A stretch of DNA of 57,056 bases from the NCBI GenBank assembly GCA_964550165.1, contig CAZJYC010000007.1, positions 1-57,056 on the forward strand, in the 5' to 3' direction. Every line of letters begins with the position of its first letter. The first letter of the stretch is position 1. Made by a program: the position numbers and the translations under genes. The notes beneath the pieces are model-generated. The model did no database searches. It worked only from the letters and a program-made list of their open reading frames with translations, and was not told the origin of the DNA. This document shows, one piece after another, positions 32,726-41,563 of this stretch. The DNA comes from CAZJYC01 sp964550165. Its GTDB lineage: Bacteria; Acidobacteriota; Aminicenantia; Aminicenantales; Aminicenantaceae.

Positions 32726-34103
32726 GCGCTATCAGATAGAAACAGCCCCTGCGAAGCTGCCCTCGACCAGGATAGGAAAGTTCGCAATCATCCGAGGGGA
32801 AAATTGCCTGAACTGTGGCCGCTGCATGACCTTCTGCATCTATGATGTCCACAAGCGGGATCCCGTTGATCCCCGGAAAATGTCCGAGCCGGCCAGCTAT
32901 CTCTGCAAAAACTGTTTCTCCTGCATCCAGAACTGCCCCCAGCAGGCGCTCAAAATGGTCAGGAACAGGGAATATGAGAACTTGGGGAACGCCTACTGGA
33001 CTCCGGATGTCATCCACACCCTCTGGAACGAAGCCGAAGAAGGGAAGATCCCCATTTACGGTGCAGGCTTTCGCGGGCCGTTCAAAGGCCCGGGTTTTGA
33101 CAGGATCTGGACAGACCTGTCAGAAATTGTCCGGCCGACACGGGACGGAATCCACGGAAGAGAATACATTGCCACCGCCGTCGACCTTGGCCGGAAGCTA
33201 TCCTGGATTCGTGACCTCCAGAAGCTCGACCTTCCCCATTTCCAAGAAATCCAGATTCCGATGCTGCTGGACACACGTGCGCTGGGAATCAAATCGAAGA
33301 ACATTCTGATGGCTATCGTTCAGGCTGCGCACAGGCTAGGAACTTTTGCTTTCATAGATCTCGAAAACTATGGGGATGACCTCGAACCCTACCTCGAGTC
33401 CATAGCCCTTCGAATTCCTTTCGAGAGCGCTGCCGGCATGGACCGCACACCGTGGTCAGAAACGAATTTCCTTGAATTTGTTTTGCCCAAAGAATGCTCC
33501 ATTCCAGCCCTTGAAAGAATCCTTGAGGAACTGAAGAGCCAGAATCCAGGAACTCTGATATCCCTGGGGTTGAAAGCCCCATTTCTCTCAGGAGAAATCT
33601 TCAGACAATTCCCGGATGGAAGGGCTGATATCTTGAACTTCTATGCGGATAGCCGGGGCAACAGCCTTGAAGGAAGCATATTCATCAGCGAGGCGATAAA
33701 GTCGCTCCACCTCGATTTTGTCAAAGAATGCTTCCGGGACGAAATAACCATACTCGGAAGAGGCGGGATTGCCGCCGCTGAGCATGTTCCCAAACTCATC
33801 ATCTGCGGCGCCGATGCTGCAGTCCTCGACCTTGCACTGCTGGTTGCTATGGGATGCCAGGTCTGCCAGGAGTGCCACTTAGAATCCTGTCCTGCGGGAA
33901 TTCATAATCTGGATGCAGAGCTTGCCAGCCAGCGCATCATCAACATGATTTCAGCCTGGAGGGACCAGCTTCTTGAAGTCCTGAGTGCGATGGGAATCAG
34001 GGATGTGAGGAGGCTGCGCGGCGAGGTTGGCCGGGCCATGTTCTACGAGGAAATCGAAAAAGAATCCTTCGCCTTCATCTTTAACGACATGGTGGGCAAA
34101 TGA
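32718..34103 (+). CDS. Ferredoxin domain fused to degenerate glutamate synthase FMN domain
   Basis: 461 residues. Two N-terminal 4Fe-4S motifs (CLNCGRCMTFC and CKNCFSCIQNCP, about 24-75), then a domain that aligns end to end with the glutamate synthase encoded just downstream: LGNAYWTPDVIHTLW matches LGDFRWTPDLIIATW, and the C-terminal CQVCQECHLESCPAGI and the following helix match too. The catalytic and FMN motifs KPGLGGHL and GGYGGTGAAP present in the neighbour are absent. It is probably a non-catalytic, electron-wiring paralogue that pairs with the active subunit. Start at ATG 32718 overlaps the previous stop; TTG 32709 is an alternative. Confidence 0.85.
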   Translation: MYERYQIETAPAKLPSTRIGKFAIIRGENCLNCGRCMTFCIYDVHKRDPVDPRKMSEPASYLCKNCFSCIQNCPQQALKMVRNREYENLGNAYWTPDVIHTLWNEAEEGKIPIYGAGFRGPFKGPGFDRIWTDLSEIVRPTRDGIHGREYIATAVDLGRKLSWIRDLQKLDLPHFQEIQIPMLLDTRALGIKSKNILMAIVQAAHRLGTFAFIDLENYGDDLEPYLESIALRIPFESAAGMDRTPWSETNFLEFVLPKECSIPALERILEELKSQNPGTLISLGLKAPFLSGEIFRQFPDGRADILNFYADSRGNSLEGSIFISEAIKSLHLDFVKECFRDEITILGRGGIAAAEHVPKLIICGADAAVLDLALLVAMGCQVCQECHLESCPAGIHNLDAELASQRIINMISAWRDQLLEVLSAMGIRDVRRLRGEVGRAMFYEEIEKESFAFIFNDMVGK

Positions 34104-35572
34104 ACGGCATCGAAATAAAACAATCCCCACCCAGATTTTTGAGCAAAATCGGTAAGTTCAGAGTCTCCCTCGATGATAGCTGCTTTCACTGCGGACTCTG
34201 TGCCGAGATCTGCCCTTATGGTGTGTTTGAAAGGCAGGAGGGCTTCAACCATGTTCGCGCAGCCAATCCTGCTCGCTGTCAGGGCTCTCACTGTCAGCCC
34301 GTCCCTTTTCTCTGCGAAAAAAAATGCCCTGTCCAGGCCATAAAGGTTGAAGCGGATGCCCAGTGGAGAACACTCGGAGATTTTCGCTGGACTCCGGATT
34401 TAATCATCGCCACCTGGCAACAGGCTGAAACGGGAGGAATCCCTGACAATAATCTTGAGTATAAAGTCGGCGCCTCTGGCGGCGGTTTTGATGTCTTCGA
34501 TTTTCGATTGGAGGACTCCGCAACTGCGTCCCCCAAAGAGCTCGATAAAATAAGCACCGCGATCAGCCTGAATCGCCGCCGGGAAGGTCCCGATATCCAA
34601 ATTCCTGTACCCTGGTATGGGGCAGGAATGTCCTTCGGTTCGGTCAGCCTCCCTGTGATGCTCGCCCGGGCCATGGCTGCCGAAGCTTGGGGAACATTCA
34701 CCTCCACGGGAGAAGGCGGCTATCCTGATCCACTCATTCCCTACAGCAGCTCGATCATCACTCAGGTCGCCACAGGGCTCTTCGGCGTCGGCGAAGGAAC
34801 CATCAAGCGAGCGCCCATCATCGAGTTCAAGTATGCCCAGGGCGCAAAACCAGGTCTTGGAGGTCATTTGCTTGGAGACAAAAACACACCGGAAGTGGCC
34901 AAGATGAGAGAGGCTGTGGCCTTGACCTCTCTTTTCTCCCCTTTCCCTTTCCATAGCGTTTATTCCGTCGAAGACCACAAAAAACATATCGACTGGGTCA
35001 AGGTCATTAACCCCGAAGCCCTGATCGCGGTCAAGGTTTCCACACCCACTGATGTGGACATGGTCGCTGTCGGAAGCTATTACGCTGGAGCGAACATCAT
35101 CCATCTCGACGGCGGCTATGGAGGAACAGGCGCTGCGCCAGAGATTGCCAAGAAAAATATCGCCATGCCGATTGAATATGCGATCACCAAGGTCCACAAG
35201 TTCCTGCTCCAGGAGGGCGTCCGCGATGAGATTGTGCTCATGGCCAGCGGCGGAATCCGGACGGCCTATGACATCGCCAAATCGATCGCTCTGGGCGCTG
35301 ACGGCGTCGTCATCGGAACCGGAGAACTGGTCGCTCTGGGGTGCGTCCGCTGCGGTAACTGCGAGAGCGGAAGAGGCTGTCCGCGGGGCATCGCCACAAC
35401 CGACTTGGAACTGGAAAAGCAGATCAGCCCCTCCTGGGGAGCGCAAAGGATCATCAACCTCTATGCGTCCTGGCAAGAACAGCTTAATTTCCTCCTCCTG
35501 GCATTGGGCCTTGGAGATATTCGTGAACTGAGAGGCCGAACAGACCTTTTGAGGCGAATCGATGAGAGATAA
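34100..35572 (+). CDS. Archaeal-type glutamate synthase FMN subunit with ferredoxin domain
   Basis: 490 residues. N-terminal 4Fe-4S region (CFHCGLCAEICP, about 29-40, and C/CEKKCP further on), then the glutamate synthase domain-2 (FMN, 2-oxoglutarate site): WYGAGMSFGSVS, FTSTGEGGY, KYAQGAKPGLGGHLLG, HLDGGYGGTGAAP, and the 3Fe-4S cysteines in CVRCGNCESGRGCPRG. It makes glutamate from 2-oxoglutarate and ammonia at FMN. Unlike GltB of E. coli, the amidotransferase and GXGXG parts are on the next gene. ATGA overlap with the preceding gene and 11-bp overlap with the next. Confidence 0.92.
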   Translation: MNGIEIKQSPPRFLSKIGKFRVSLDDSCFHCGLCAEICPYGVFERQEGFNHVRAANPARCQGSHCQPVPFLCEKKCPVQAIKVEADAQWRTLGDFRWTPDLIIATWQQAETGGIPDNNLEYKVGASGGGFDVFDFRLEDSATASPKELDKISTAISLNRRREGPDIQIPVPWYGAGMSFGSVSLPVMLARAMAAEAWGTFTSTGEGGYPDPLIPYSSSIITQVATGLFGVGEGTIKRAPIIEFKYAQGAKPGLGGHLLGDKNTPEVAKMREAVALTSLFSPFPFHSVYSVEDHKKHIDWVKVINPEALIAVKVSTPTDVDMVAVGSYYAGANIIHLDGGYGGTGAAPEIAKKNIAMPIEYAITKVHKFLLQEGVRDEIVLMASGGIRTAYDIAKSIALGADGVVIGTGELVALGCVRCGNCESGRGCPRGIATTDLELEKQISPSWGAQRIINLYASWQEQLNFLLLALGLGDIRELRGRTDLLRRIDER

Positions 35573-37991
35573 AGACATCATCCATTTGATGGAATCGAGG
35601 AAAAAACTCCTTCCTCCCGATCACGTCCGGGCCAAAGTCGAAACAGAAGGCGGCTGCGGAGTTGTCGGCTTGGCCTGCGCGGAAAAAGTCCCGGGAAGAC
35701 AGATCAGGCAAGCCCTCATCCAGATGCACAACCGGGGGAACAGCAAAGGCGGGGGTGTCGCAGCCTTCGGACTCGACGCGAGCCAACTCGGAGTCAGCCA
35801 GGAGATTCTTGAAAACGATTACCTCATCCAGGTTGCTTATCTCGACCCAGGCATCCGGAGAGAGGTTGAGAAGGAATTCATTTTGCCGCTGATTGTTCAC
35901 ACGGCCTTGCAGGTTGCAACCATCGAGGATTTCCGCCGAGTCGAAGGCCTGGAGGTCAAGCCCCCCGAGATTTGGAGATATTTCTGCCGCGTCAAAGACA
36001 AAAGCCTCCAGAGATTTATCGAAGAAAACAACCTCGCTTCATTGCAACGAAGCAAAGTCGAGGATGAGTTCATCTACCAGAACACTTACCGGCTGAACAG
36101 GAAATTTTACACCTCCCTTGGCGAGAAAAGAGCCTTTGTCCTCTCTCATGGACGCAACATGTTCATCCTCAAAATTGTGGGCTACGCCGAGCAAGCTATC
36201 GAATATTATCAACTCGCAAACCTGAAGGCCCATATCTGGATTGGCCACCAGAGATATCCCACCAAAGGAAAAGTCTGGCACCCAGGCGGAGCTCATCCCT
36301 TCGCGGGAATGGACGAGGCGCTCGTCCATAACGGCGATTTTGCCAACTATTATTCCATGACCGAATACCTCAAGCAGAGAAACATCTTTCCCCTTTTCCT
36401 GACTGACACCGAAGTCTCGGTGCTCCTCTTCGACCTCCTGAACAGAGTCTACGAATACCCGCTTGAATACATCATCGAAGCATTCGCTCCGACCACAGAG
36501 AGAGATTTCGATCTACTCCCCGAAGCCAAAAAGAAAATCTACCGGGCGATCCAGGCCTCCCATATCCACAGCTCTCCCGACGGACCCTGGTTCTTTATCA
36601 TCGGCCGGACCAACGTCAGAGAAAAAAGCCTCGAGCTCGTGGGAATCACGGATACATCCATGCTCAGACCCCAGGTCTTTGCTCTTCAGGAGAATGGAGT
36701 ATCCATCGCTCTAGTGGCCAGCGAGAAGCAAGCCATAGATGCGACTCTGCGCAGCCTTCATGAGGAGGATAAAAGATTTTTGCCCTGTGCGGACATCTAC
36801 TGGAATGCCAGGGGAGGAAGTCATACGGACGGAGGCGCGTTTGTTTTTCGGGTGAAAGAAAAATCCTTAGCTGTCACGGATAAGTTCGGAAGAACAATCT
36901 CGTCGCACAAAGCCGCGGACTGTCCTTCCATTCAAATTTCAGCCGTCGAACCTGAAGACGCCTTTATGGGAGAAAAAATTGCTGAATACACTCGGGTTAT
37001 CGACCAGAGATGGAGAATTCCAATCCAGGAAAGGGCCTCTGTCTTCTCCATAGCCGAAAAATACCTGAATGAACTGCTCTCATCCTTGCCTGGACGCAAA
37101 CAGTTAGAAAATCTCTTTCACTATTCGGACAGGGCAAGAAAGGATTTAATGTCCCAGCCAAAAAGCCAGAAGCAGGTTCTGGTCATCGACTGTGAGCATT
37201 TCCCTTCAGAGGGAGACGAATCCATTTCCAGGTTCATGGTTAAGGCTTATAAAGCTGGCTGGAGGAGTTTCATCACCTTCAACTGGAGAGGCCAGAGGTT
37301 CTGCGGCTGTGGCTTTGGACCCCGTTCTTACGGTGTGCGAGTCGATGTCTACGGAAGAGCGGGTGATTATCTGGCTTCAGGTCTTGAAGGGGCAGAAATC
37401 TTCGTCCACGAGAGCGCTCAGGATCAGGTGGCGCAAATCATGAGAGGCGGAAAGCTCGTCATCTACGGCGATGTCGGTCAGACTTTCATGTACGGCGCCA
37501 AAGGGGGTGCTGTCTATATCCTGGGCAACGCTGCCGGAAGACCGCTCGTCAACGCGGTCGGCGCTCCGCGGGTTGTGATCAACGGGACATGCCTCGACTA
37601 TCTGGCTGAATCCTTTATGGCCGGAAATCCCCTGGAAGGGGGAGGGTTTGTGATTCTTAACGGCTTGAAATTTAACGAAAAGGGAAAAATCGTCGAACTG
37701 GAAACTCCTTATCCTGGAGGAAACCTCTTTTCGCTCGCCTCAGGCGGAGCCATCTATTTGCGGGATCCCTTTTCAAAAGTCGAAGACTGCCAGCTCAACG
37801 GAGGAAGATTTGCGCATGTCACGGAAAGGGATTGGGAGGTCATTTGTCCCTATCTCCAGGAAAACGAAAGGCTCTTCGACATTTCCGTTGAACGATTGCT
37901 GACGCCAAACGACAAGCTTTTGCCATTCCATCAGGTCTACCGAAAAGTCGAAGCCGTCGAGTTGAAGGTCTTATCGCGGACTCATTATTAA
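35562..37991 (+). CDS. Glutamine amidotransferase class II fused to glutamate synthase GXGXG domain
   Basis: 809 residues. The Ntn-type glutaminase domain (about 32-420) has the nucleophile C32 in GGCGVVGLAC, the HQRYPTKG (about 228-235) and HNGDFANY (about 256-263) motifs. Cys must be N-terminal to work, so a 31-residue propeptide should be removed, as in E. coli GltB. The C-terminal GXGXG beta-helix (about 560-760) reads GGKLVIYGDVGQTF, GAKGGAVYILGNAAGRPL and NPLEGGGFVILNG. It supplies ammonia from glutamine to the FMN subunit upstream. Only the GltB-type functions are here, split and rearranged; no GltD gene follows. Confidence 0.92.
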   Translation: MRDKDIIHLMESRKKLLPPDHVRAKVETEGGCGVVGLACAEKVPGRQIRQALIQMHNRGNSKGGGVAAFGLDASQLGVSQEILENDYLIQVAYLDPGIRREVEKEFILPLIVHTALQVATIEDFRRVEGLEVKPPEIWRYFCRVKDKSLQRFIEENNLASLQRSKVEDEFIYQNTYRLNRKFYTSLGEKRAFVLSHGRNMFILKIVGYAEQAIEYYQLANLKAHIWIGHQRYPTKGKVWHPGGAHPFAGMDEALVHNGDFANYYSMTEYLKQRNIFPLFLTDTEVSVLLFDLLNRVYEYPLEYIIEAFAPTTERDFDLLPEAKKKIYRAIQASHIHSSPDGPWFFIIGRTNVREKSLELVGITDTSMLRPQVFALQENGVSIALVASEKQAIDATLRSLHEEDKRFLPCADIYWNARGGSHTDGGAFVFRVKEKSLAVTDKFGRTISSHKAADCPSIQISAVEPEDAFMGEKIAEYTRVIDQRWRIPIQERASVFSIAEKYLNELLSSLPGRKQLENLFHYSDRARKDLMSQPKSQKQVLVIDCEHFPSEGDESISRFMVKAYKAGWRSFITFNWRGQRFCGCGFGPRSYGVRVDVYGRAGDYLASGLEGAEIFVHESAQDQVAQIMRGGKLVIYGDVGQTFMYGAKGGAVYILGNAAGRPLVNAVGAPRVVINGTCLDYLAESFMAGNPLEGGGFVILNGLKFNEKGKIVELETPYPGGNLFSLASGGAIYLRDPFSKVEDCQLNGGRFAHVTERDWEVICPYLQENERLFDISVERLLTPNDKLLPFHQVYRKVEAVELKVLSRTHY

Positions 37992-38057
37992 AAATAATAA
38001 AGAAAATAGAATTGGCTGTCTTCCAGGTTGTTTATGCGAAGGATATGGGGATATAAA

Positions 38058-38247
38058 AAAAGCCTCTCAGAGATGGCCGAAGCGACCATTGAAGGTTTAG
38101 CCTTCCCGAGCTGCCCTTCGAGGGAACCCGGCCCTGCCGGGCGGCGAGGATGTCTGAGCGAAGCGAGTTCCGCAGCCGCCGAGAAGGGCTGCGAGGGAAC
38201 GGCGTTAAAAACCTGAAGGGGAGCGAGGCCATCTTGGAGAGAGCTTT
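38058..38247. repeat. Long nested hairpin (about 190 bp), possible structured RNA or palindromic element
   Basis: The GC-rich stretch folds as one interrupted rod: AAAGCCTCTC with GAGAGAGCTTT, GAGATGGCC with GGCCATCTT, AGGTTT with AAAACCT, GCC with GGC, TTCCC with GGGAA, GCCCTTC with GAAGGGC, GGCGGC with GCCGCC, and a terminal CCCGG/CCGGG hairpin. The sequence GAGCGAAGCGAGTT is of a kind common in dispersed palindromes. It shares no sequence with the 178-bp element. A 62-codon frame inside it is a by-product. The gap 37992-38303 contains nothing else. Confidence 0.6.
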
Positions 38248-38303
38248 CAGAGTAGACACACATAATGGAAGAGAGCCAGCGAATTTTATTGAAGGAGTGA
38301 TCG

Positions 38304-38726
38304 ATGCGTGAATTGCAGGTCAACGTGAAATGCCCCTACTGCAAAAAAAGCCTCATGGATAAGGCGATGATCATAGAAGGCTATCCGAGTGTGAAAGTTA
38401 TGATCCAGCACCGCAACCGGCAGGGTCTCCTCTACTTGAGCTCGATTTACGGAAGCTACACCATCCATTCGGAAGTCCACGTTCCCATGGATGAAATCGT
38501 CCTCTTTTTCTGTCCCCATTGCCAATCCTCTCTTTTAACCAATGACATGTGTGAGAGATGCCACGTTCCCATGACCGTCTTCGAACTGATGAACGGCGGG
38601 AAAGTCCAGATTTGCTCGCGGCGGGGATGCAAAAAGCACCTCATCGAATTTTCCGACCTGTCCCAGGAAATCTCCGCCTTCTACGAGGAATACTCAGCAT
38701 CTCCAGCTTCCAAACTGAAAAAGTAG
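38304..38726 (+). CDS. Zinc-ribbon protein of unknown function
   Basis: 140 residues with four cysteine pairs: C10/C13, C70/C73, C83/C86 and C104/C109, enough for two zinc ribbons. The region between the first two pairs (about 20-65) is strand-rich. The C-terminus is helical and acidic. No family is recognised. A GAAGGAG site lies 8 bases before the ATG. Its own neighbourhood (glutamate-synthase operon before, tRNAs after on the other strand) gives no hint of function. Confidence 0.75.
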   Translation: MRELQVNVKCPYCKKSLMDKAMIIEGYPSVKVMIQHRNRQGLLYLSSIYGSYTIHSEVHVPMDEIVLFFCPHCQSSLLTNDMCERCHVPMTVFELMNGGKVQICSRRGCKKHLIEFSDLSQEISAFYEEYSASPASKLKK

Positions 38727-38832
38727 AAGCCGATAAGTCCTCTCCGCAGCATTCGAGTCCTAAAATCTCCTCAGATTGAATTTAAGTTGAGCAGGGTTCA
38801 TAAGGATATTTTTGATGAAGAAAATAGAGAAG

Positions 38833-38907
38833 CGCCCCCGACGGGATTTGAACCCGTGTTGCCGCCTTGAAAGGGCGATGTCCTCGACCTGGCTAGACGA
38901 CAGGGGC
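38833..38907 (-). tRNA. tRNA-Glu(UUC)
   Basis: Acceptor GCCCCTG/CGGGGGC, anticodon stem CGCCC... with loop CTTTCAA (anticodon TTC), T arm ACGGG-TTCAAAT-CCCGT, discriminator G. CCA is not encoded. It lies 9 bases after tRNA-Lys on the same strand and probably shares its transcript. Confidence 0.95.
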
Positions 38908-38916
38908 GCTCAAGGT

Positions 38917-38991
38917 TGGTGAGCCGTGCTGGACTCGAACCAGCGACACCCGGCTTAAAAGGCCGGTGCTCTCCCTCTGAGCTAACGGCCC
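38917..38991 (-). tRNA. tRNA-Lys(UUU)
   Basis: Acceptor GGGCCGT/ACGGCTC (one G-U), anticodon stem CCGGC/GCCGG with loop CTTTTAA (anticodon TTT), T arm GCTGG-TTCGAGT-CCAGC, discriminator A and encoded CCA. Confidence 0.96.
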
Positions 38992-39009
38992 GGTCTGAAT
39001 AAAAGCGTA

Positions 39010-39038
39010 TTTATAAACGAAAGAGCTAAAAGAGTCAA
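39010..39038 (-). promoter_or_regulatory. Promoter for the tRNA-Lys/tRNA-Glu unit
   Basis: On the minus strand TTGACT (plus 39033-39038), 17 bp, TATAAA (plus 39010-39015), 18 bases before tRNA-Lys. It lies immediately after the lipoprotein stop codon. Confidence 0.65.
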
Positions 39039-39040
39039 TA

Positions 39041-39730
39041 TTAACTGACAGACTCGATCTTAACGATGATCCATCTTCCGTGATAGGGTAGGTTCAAGGT
39101 TTCGTCTCTCAGATTGTACTTTCTCAAATAGAAAATATAATTCTTCGTTCCAGCTTTTCCTTCTGCTTTTATTTCGACATCCTTGGAGTGAACCTGACCG
39201 GTTAGGTCTCTGATGTTGAGCAAATTTCCTGCCCCGAGAGAGAAACTGGCAATCTCTTCCTCTCTTGCTGCGGCCTGTTTGGCTTTGTTGTAATCCAGCT
39301 GGACCTGGTCATGCCTTTCCCGTTGCGCCTCATACTTGGCCTTCTCCTCATTCACTTTTTTCTGGGCGGCTCTCTTATCAGCCGCTGTCCGCGCATTCTT
39401 CAGTTCTTCCTCGGCCAGATCCACTTCATCTTTGGCATCGAGGGTTATCCCGACTGATTCTTCAACCTGCTTCTTAAACTCCAGCTCCTTTTTGTTCAAA
39501 TCAGCCAGACTGGCAGTCTCAACCTTTTCTTCACTGACCTTGACAATCTCCCAGGTTTCCGCACCGATTGAGATCGGTTCCAGTGCCATGGTCGACATCG
39601 TCATCTTGTCTTTGAGATTATCCGCATGAATATATCTCTTCAAGACTGACTCTTCAGGCTTAGACTGGCAACTCTGTAAGACAAAGAAAATGAAAACGAT
39701 TGCGATAATGACGGCAATTTTTCTTACCAT
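39041..39730 (-). CDS. Lipoprotein with long coiled coil
   Basis: 229 residues with a lipoprotein signal peptide: MVRK, hydrophobic core, lipobox LQSC with C21 as the lipid-modified residue. Residues about 75-160 are a highly charged Ala/Glu/Lys coiled coil. The C-terminal 60 residues are strand-rich (NYIFYLRKYNLRDE, GRWIIVKIE). The protein should sit on a membrane facing the periplasm. No family is recognised. A GGAAGGAGG site lies before the ATG, 18 bp after gatA, so it is probably the third gene of the gatCA transcript. Confidence 0.8.
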   Translation of the reverse strand: MVRKIAVIIAIVFIFFVLQSCQSKPEESVLKRYIHADNLKDKMTMSTMALEPISIGAETWEIVKVSEEKVETASLADLNKKELEFKKQVEESVGITLDAKDEVDLAEEELKNARTAADKRAAQKKVNEEKAKYEAQRERHDQVQLDYNKAKQAAAREEEIASFSLGAGNLLNIRDLTGQVHSKDVEIKAEGKAGTKNYIFYLRKYNLRDETLNLPYHGRWIIVKIESVS

Positions 39731-39748
39731 GAATCCTCCTTCCTGCGT

Positions 39749-41182
39749 TTAGTTTTTTTTAAATTTTACTTTTTTTTCAAGTAAAAAAGCAAGCTTAAAA
39801 AGCAAAGATTCCTGAAAAAAATTGGCCATGATTTGCAGCCCCAAGGGCAAATTCTCTCCTGTCAGGCCAACGGGAACAGAAATGGCCGGAATTCCTGCGA
39901 GATTGGCCGTAACCGTAAATTTATCAGAAAGATACATCGAGATCGGGTCTTTTTTTTCTCCGATGAAAAAGGCGGGCTCCGGGGTTGTCGGGGTGAGAAT
40001 GAAATCAACTCTTTGGAAGGCCTGTGCAAATTCCTGGCTGATTACGCCCCTTGTTTTTGCGGCTTTCAGGTAATAGGCTCCGTAATAGCCCGAACTCAAG
40101 GCAAAGGTTCCCAGGAGAATCCTTCGTTTCACTTCCTGGCCAAAGCCCTCTGTCCTCGTCCTGAGATACATGTCCCTGAGGTTTTTGGCCTCAGGATGGC
40201 GGAATCCATAACGGACACCATCATAGCGGGCCAGGTTCGAGGAGGCTTCCGAAGGAGCGAGAATGTAATAACAGGCCAGGCCGTATTCCCAGGAAGGAAA
40301 GTCCATCTCATAAAGCTCTGCTCCCATATCTTCCAGCGCCCTGAGAATGTCCGAGTACATCTGCCTCACCTCGGCATCAACGCCGGACATGGCGTTTTCT
40401 TTCAGATACGCGACCTTTATCGATTTTAACTCTTCTCTCATTTCCGCTGGATAATCCGGGACTGGCTGAGAGGAAAGGGTGGAATCTATCGCATCCGGGC
40501 CGGCAATCATTTGAGTGAGCAGGGCGCAATCCTCGACTGTTTGCGTCAAGGGTCCGATCTGATCCAGGGAAGAAGCGAAAGCGATAAGGCCGTAACGCGA
40601 AACGCGGCTGTAAGTGGGCTTGAGACCGACAACGCCGCAGAAAGCAGCGGGCTGCCGGACTGAGCCACCCGTATCCGAACCCAGAGAAGCAGGAACCTCA
40701 CCGCTCGCTACAGCAGCCGCCGACCCCCCGCTGGAGCCTCCCGGCACCCGCCTTTCGTCCCAGGGATTTTTCGTGACAAAGAAGGCAGAGTTTTCCGTCG
40801 AAGAACCCATGGCAAACTCATCCATGTTGGTTTTCCCGATGACAATGGCATCTTCCTTTTCTAATTTTTCGACGACAGTGGCGCTGTAGGGAGGGATAAA
40901 ATGCTCCAGAATCCTGGAGGCACACGTTGTCCGGATCCCTTTGGTACAAATGTTGTCCTTGATGGCCAGGGGAACGCCAGCCAGCTTTCCTTTTTCTTTT
41001 TTCTGGTCGATTGTTTTGGCCCGGGCCAAAGCCTGCTCTCCAGCCACGGTTAGAAAGGCAGATATTCTTTCCTCTTTCTCCTCCATTTTTTCGAGGAATG
41101 ACCGGACAACTTCCTCGGCTTTGACTTCTTTCCTTTTGAGCAAAGACAGCAGCCCGGCCAGGCTCAGGGATGTCAGGCTCAT
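39749..41182 (-). CDS. gatA: Asp-tRNA(Asn)/Glu-tRNA(Gln) amidotransferase subunit A
   Basis: GatA, the amidase subunit that frees ammonia from glutamine for transamidation of mischarged tRNAs. 477 residues with the Ser-cisSer-Lys triad: Lys in VPLAIKDNI (about 71-79), cis-Ser in GGSSGGSAAAVASG (about 147-160) and the nucleophile Ser in SDTGGSVRQPA (about 169-179). The start overlaps the gatC stop by 4 bases. gatB is not adjacent and must lie elsewhere. Confidence 0.96.
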   Translation of the reverse strand: MSLTSLSLAGLLSLLKRKEVKAEEVVRSFLEKMEEKEERISAFLTVAGEQALARAKTIDQKKEKGKLAGVPLAIKDNICTKGIRTTCASRILEHFIPPYSATVVEKLEKEDAIVIGKTNMDEFAMGSSTENSAFFVTKNPWDERRVPGGSSGGSAAAVASGEVPASLGSDTGGSVRQPAAFCGVVGLKPTYSRVSRYGLIAFASSLDQIGPLTQTVEDCALLTQMIAGPDAIDSTLSSQPVPDYPAEMREELKSIKVAYLKENAMSGVDAEVRQMYSDILRALEDMGAELYEMDFPSWEYGLACYYILAPSEASSNLARYDGVRYGFRHPEAKNLRDMYLRTRTEGFGQEVKRRILLGTFALSSGYYGAYYLKAAKTRGVISQEFAQAFQRVDFILTPTTPEPAFFIGEKKDPISMYLSDKFTVTANLAGIPAISVPVGLTGENLPLGLQIMANFFQESLLFKLAFLLEKKVKFKKN

Positions 41183-41472
41183 TTCTCCCCGATGACTTTT
41201 GGGACTTTTATGAATTTGCCGTCTGTCTCCGGAGAATTGGCCAACGCCTCTTCAGTTGGGACCGAAGGAAGGATTTCATCGTCGCGAAAGGGGAGCGAGA
41301 ACGAGACCGGAGAATAAATTTCCCCTTTTGTGACATCAAGCTCTAACTCTTCCAGCTTATTGACCCATTCTAAAATCTTCGTGAGCTGTGGAGCGAGGAG
41401 GGCTTTTTCCTCATCCTTGAGTCTCAAGTTGGCCAAGACGCAGATGTGGTCGATGTCAATTGCCTGCTTCAC
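41179..41472 (-). CDS. gatC: Asp-tRNA(Asn)/Glu-tRNA(Gln) amidotransferase subunit C
   Basis: GatC, a 97-residue linker that stabilises GatA-GatB. Family features: IDHICVLANLRL (about 7-18), LTKILEWVNKLEELE (about 30-44), and the C-terminal EALANSPETDGKFIKVPKVI. It starts with GTG; no ribosome site is seen before it, and the -10 box of the promoter is 9 bases away, so the mRNA is probably leaderless. Confidence 0.93.
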   Translation of the reverse strand: MKQAIDIDHICVLANLRLKDEEKALLAPQLTKILEWVNKLEELELDVTKGEIYSPVSFSLPFRDDEILPSVPTEEALANSPETDGKFIKVPKVIGEK

Positions 41473-41481
41473 TGTGAAGGG

Positions 41482-41510
41482 ATTATAGGAAATACGATCT
41501 AAAAAATCAA
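41482..41510 (-). promoter_or_regulatory. Promoter for gatCA-lipoprotein, leaderless
   Basis: On the minus strand TTGATT (plus 41505-41510), 17 bp, TATAAT (plus 41482-41487), with the gatC GTG only 9 bases past the -10 box. Confidence 0.65.
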
Positions 41511-41563
41511 TTTTGAAAAAACTATTATTTTGGGGTGTCGAAAAATTTTTTCTTATTTTCTTA

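Noticed and set aside
34400..35581. 393-codon frame opposite the glutamate synthase FMN subunit
   Set aside because: The plus-strand gene has complete family motifs.
38028..38216. 62-codon frame in the long hairpin
   Set aside because: Its composition follows from the palindrome and no ribosome site precedes it.
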